NCBI RefSeq assembly: GCF_043641665.1
Contig: NC_092181.1
Coordinates: 3,229,421-3,293,420, forward strand
DNA: 64,000 nt
Reading direction: 5' to 3'
Source: Enoplosus armatus
Lineage: Eukaryota > Chordata > Actinopteri > Centrarchiformes > Enoplosidae
Positions 60,067-64,000 of this stretch are shown in pieces. A model generated the notes under the pieces. The model was not told the origin of the DNA and did not search any database. It saw only the letters and a program-made list of their open reading frames with translations. The translations under genes and the position numbers were made by a program. Position 1 is the stretch's first letter, and each line of letters begins with the position of its first letter.

Positions 60067-63000
60067 TCAGTTGTAGGATCTAGAGCCCTGTGGGGGCCCT
60101 GGGTCTCGCTCTGCCACCTCTGCGTGGTCTGAAGGTCCACAGGGTTCAGTGGCCAGTCTGTCAGGCCTAGAAGAAGAGAGTGTGCTGGAGGAAGCTTCAG
60201 CACCAGGGTGCAACACCGGCGCCCCCTGCTGCGTGCCAGGGCCGATCTTCTGGTCAGTCAGGGGACTGGTCAGGCCCAGATTGGACAGAGCATCCAGGGT
60301 GCCGTCTGGGTCCACCATCATGTCGATTACTGTTAGAATGGCGCAGAACAAACATTTGAAATTAGTTGAACACAGTTCTAAACGGTAAAAAATATAGACA
60401 CTTGTAATTTTATGTGTAATAGTTCACTAAAAACTAAAGAAAAGCATCACATCCATACCGAGCAGCTGTCTTTCCACTCTCTTCAGGTCTTGAATAATGC
60501 TTGAAATCTCCTATTAAGAGAAAAAAATAAAAAATAAGACTGGTTCAGGATGATTAAGTAAGTGAAAGTTCATACACCAAGTAAATCAGCTCGATTCATC
60601 TCTTCGTTGCCACAGGAAAAAGTTTGGAGCTGTGCCGTGTACACTCAGTAATGCTTTATGAGCCCTATGACTGTGTGGTGGATAGAATTATCTTCAAGGG
60701 TTCACACGAGGCCAGACCGAGTTAAAGGCAGAATTTATGACCACAATGAAGTTTCGTGAACTTTCTGCACCCGCAACAACAGCTCGTAAGTCTTTCCTCT
60801 CCGTCAAAACAAACACATTTGGTGTGCTCTGCTCTCCGAAAAAAGGAATTTGCAAGGTAATCTAAATGCTGAAGTATTTTTGATTTGATCCCCCAGACAG
60901 CTGTAATACTGTCAGCACTCACTGTGATTGCTTCAGTAAGTAATCAGATATTGTGTGGTTTGTACGACTAAAGAGAAAGGGAAGGAGTGGATTTAATACT
61001 GTATGGCATTAATCCCATCCCAAACTGGCATAAACAAATTCTTAGGCAAAATATTTCATTTCTGTAGCCATATCAAATTGCCTTTCAGTCTCTGTCTCAA
61101 ATGAATGCCAAAAAGCAACATTATGCTGATTAGATTTCCCTGAAATCCATCTGTCTGATGGTTGTATTGAAATGCCTCACAATTAACAAACACAATACAC
61201 TTCTTTACACTTTCAAAAATGATGATGGTGCCGACTTTGTTAACATCCTTTGGTGTTCTTGCACACACTTCAGCACATTATAGTTAAATATATAGTAGTT
61301 TTAAAGTTATGAAGACATATTTACTCTTTTTTGGCATGACTTTAAAGTGAACAGTGGTAGCGTTTTTTTTCAAACAAAATATTTTGAGCCTGTACTGAAA
61401 TGCTCACTACACACTTTCTGAGTCTACAGACATGCTCGAGGCTCTGTGAGGCCATAGTTGAGCTAAATGCTAACATGCTGACAATGACAATACTAACATG
61501 CTGATTTTTAGCAGGTATAATGTTTACCGGTGTGTTAGCATGCTAACATTAGCAATAAACACAAAGTACAGCTGAGGCTGATGGGAATGTCATTAGTTTT
61601 GTAATGTGTAAGTACCGAAATATTGGACAAAGGGATATTTGGAGCTGCTGGCGCTAGAGGAAAGGTTGAGGGATCACCAAAGTGATTACTTCATCCTGAG
61701 GGGAACATGAACGTCTGAACCAAATGTTATGGCAATCCATTACATAGTCGTCCAGACATTTCATTTAAAACCACAAACGTCAACGTACATGGTGGCGCTA
61801 GAGGAAAAGTCATTAGGATTCATCCTCTGGGCACCGTGGATGTCTGTACCATCCCTAAAAATATTACTGTCTTGTCTATTTCACAAGCCTTCAGCACATA
61901 CAACAGACAAAGTGTGAGAAGTGGACAAGTTCATCACCTTATTGGAGCTCTTGAGCAGCAAGGAGTCATGCTCTGCCTGCAGTTTGTTCTCAATCTCTTC
62001 CCATTTTCGTTCCTTATCCTTGAAGAGGATCCTGAAGGCCAAGTCGGTACAAAAATAGATTAAAGCAAAACATGAAAATATGTTTAATATAGCCCTTGAC
62101 AGAAGTATTAGTTGTGATTTCATTCACACATTGTCTGTAGATGAGGAATGAAAAAAGGCCTTTGAGTTGTCATCCTGCATGTCGGTGTAAACCTTTGTGA
62201 TGTGCCACTCAGACTGTGCTGGTTGGCCTAGTTCTGACATAAAACACAGACAGAAAACTTAACACACCATGTGATATGTTCCTATTTCCAAAATGAAATC
62301 TTGCATTTGCCCTTTTCTCAGTATAGTATATGTATAAAATTTACACCAAATTACAATAACAGCACATTCCTTCATGGACCAGTGATGCTCACCTGATTTT
62401 GCAGGTTGTTTTGTCAACAGACTGACGTATCCTAGCTGAGAGTTGAGTCACAGATGCTAGTAGTAAACTGTCGAGCACCGCCTGACGAACGATGAAAAGA
62501 AACACATCAGTGTCCCTTTTATTCAACAGTGGCGTACAATGAATGCAGATGGTGGAACTGTGAAGAGAAACTATAGACGATAGCACAACCTTTTCAATGC
62601 TATTTCTAAATTTAGCCCAATTATAGCCATGACTATTTGTGTATTTACACATTTACTGAAATATTTTTTCTCATTAGCTCAGCCAATAGCTTTGGGTCCA
62701 ATCAGAAGCTGTTTGGTTGCTGAGGGGTGACTGTAGTTAGCATGTCGGGAGCTCCCTCTAGTGGCACATGTGTTGTACAGACTGACATGTTGATCTTCTG
62801 CTGCACAACTGTTTAACAAACTGGACTGTATATGTGCTCTATGTCACCATTAACCAATGAAACATTGTGCTTACTAAGTTAACAGTGTTTCTCCTTACTC
62901 ATACTTGAAATAAAGGCTTGATTGAGAAAAACATCTATAATTCAAACTCTGGAATGGCCCTGTGGTATGCAGAATGCCTGTATATTTTGAGGAGTATTGT

Positions 63001-63862
63001 TTAATATTGAAACAGGGACTCACATCATCTCTGTTCCACGTCTGTCTGCGGATGGAGCGGGAGCTCTGCCCACTAGAGCCTCGGGGTCGAAGCTCCACAG
63101 ACCGCCCATTGGTTCCCATAATGCTGCTTTGCTCTGTGGAAGGACCACCCACGTCCAAGCTGTCATCAAACACACGCTCCTCCAACTAAAACAGAACCAA
63201 AATGCACACAAAAGAAATGTTATTTCGTCGGATCCTATTTGTGGTCAATTCTACATAATTTCACTTGACGTTAAATGAAATGAAAATTTTAAAAAGTTAT
63301 GTTGTGGTTGTTTTATAATGTGTTGACTACCAGAGCTCCAGGGTCAGTGGCTGCAGGGCTGACTGAGTCGATCTCTCCTGCCACATCATGGATTTCTCTG
63401 GCAAGCATGGCTAGGTCTTTGGCAAGGTCTTGGCTAATCCTTATGAACAAACACAAGTATGAGATCACCATCATAACATAACCATCAAAAGCACCACATA
63501 ACGAATAAAAAATGTAATAACAGCTATATACCTGTAAGCAGGAGAAGCATGTTTGAATACTGTTATCATGACTCAACGCTGCTCTCAAACAGCACTGGAG
63601 TGCCTCTCACCTACGTACCTAGCTATTTCCTCGCTGTGTGCTGTCCAGTCTCTCATATACTCGTCCTGCTCTCTGGAGTGCTGCTTCAGGGCGGCAAGGC
63701 CTGCAGGATTAGGAGTTGCTGGGGCCGAACCTCCCAGCTGGACTACCCGAGTGGAAGGGAACGTCCGTGTGTGGCCCTGCTTGGATATGTGGCGGTTTGA
63801 GCCGTACTCGTCCTCTGATGTGGAGGCATACTCCACAGGCATGCGGCGCCACCGAGTGCCAG
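60067..63862 (-). CDS. cep170: Centrosomal protein 170, C-terminal exons (5' part beyond window)
   Basis: CEP170 is a microtubule-binding protein of the subdistal appendages of the mother centriole. Seven phase-consistent exons are present: 63619-63862, 63331-63439, 63024-63185, 62393-62481, 61938-62031, 60459-60510 and 60067-60329. They encode about the last 337 residues. The diagnostic stretches are DLAMLAREIHDVAGEIDSV, RRQTWNRDD, RIRQSVDKTTCKIRILFKDK, EISSIIQDLKRVERQL and MMVDPDGTLDALSNLG. They match CEP170 better than CEP170B, which differs at these points (for example REIHDVAGDGD in my recollection). After the last of these the tail is Pro/Gly/Ser-rich and diverged, ending SRSYN. The FHA domain and most of the protein lie to the right of the window. 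Adjacency to the pld5-like gene repeats human 1q43. Confidence 0.9.
61430..61870 (+). repeat. Dispersed repeat family, copy 3
   Basis: Same ordered landmarks as copy 1 (GCTCTGTGAGGC, GAGCTAAATGCTAACA, GGATCACCAAAGT, GGCAATCCAT) in a cep170 intron. A second internal GGTGGCGCTAGAGGAAAAGT segment repeats the GGCGCTAGAGGAAAGGT seen 140 bases earlier. Confidence 0.6.
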
Positions 63863-64000
63863 CTAATATTAGGAAAGAATGGAAGTTAAGGTCAGATGGT
63901 GCTTAAAATGTGCCAATTGGTAGAATTCTTTGGCCACTTGGGAGCGGTGCAACAAGATGCAAACACAACATTCGGGTTGATATGGCAAACGTGGAACCAA

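Noticed and set aside
60067..63862. Assignment as cep170b
   Set aside because: The segments DVAGEIDSV, RRQTWNRDD, ILFKDKERKW and DPDGTL match CEP170, not CEP170B.
1..64000. CRISPR arrays, prokaryotic operons, tRNA or rRNA genes, integrated viral genes
   Set aside because: I saw no repeat-spacer pattern, no ribosome-binding-site-led gene strings, no cloverleaf candidates and no retroviral or transposase domains. The absence is by eye only.

Overview
This is vertebrate genomic DNA, most likely from a teleost fish. Small exons with GT/AG borders carry proteins of well-known vertebrate families. The non-coding sequence is full of CA/GT microsatellites and short dispersed repeats. I see no bacterial, viral or CRISPR-like organisation. 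I rebuilt nine protein genes by reading each exon in frame and checking that splice phases close; both edge genes are incomplete.

Left third (1-12.5 kb): calhm1 (minus, runs off the left edge) is head to head with single-coding-exon itprip (plus). itprip is tail to tail with an eight-exon ZP3-type egg-coat gene (minus), with only about 150 bases between their stop codons. That gene is head to head with rab40c (plus). Centre (10-21 kb): rab40c, wfikkn1 (plus) and mettl26 (minus) reproduce the neighbourhood these genes have in human 16p13.3. Right half (21-64 kb): three genes lie on the minus strand: a 28-exon girdin-like CCDC88 gene, a pld5-type gene of the PLD3/4/5 family and the 3' half of a cep170 gene. 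The last two are also neighbours in human 1q43.

The window is therefore a mosaic of ancestral linkage blocks rather than a functional operon-like unit. The genes have unrelated jobs: an ion channel, an IP3-receptor regulator, an egg coat protein, a small GTPase with a SOCS box, a myostatin/GDF11-binding secreted protein, a putative methyltransferase, a coiled-coil scaffold, a type II membrane phospholipase-D-fold protein and a centrosomal protein.

No wholly new system was found. The most interesting points are: a PLD5-like protein that keeps one complete HKD motif and half of the other; a girdin-like protein with a Cys-rich non-coil insert and no recognisable G-alpha-binding motif in its tail, plus a possible basic 32-residue cassette exon; the very short 3' end of the ZP gene facing itprip; and a dispersed repeat family present in three copies, one inverted and apparently interrupted.
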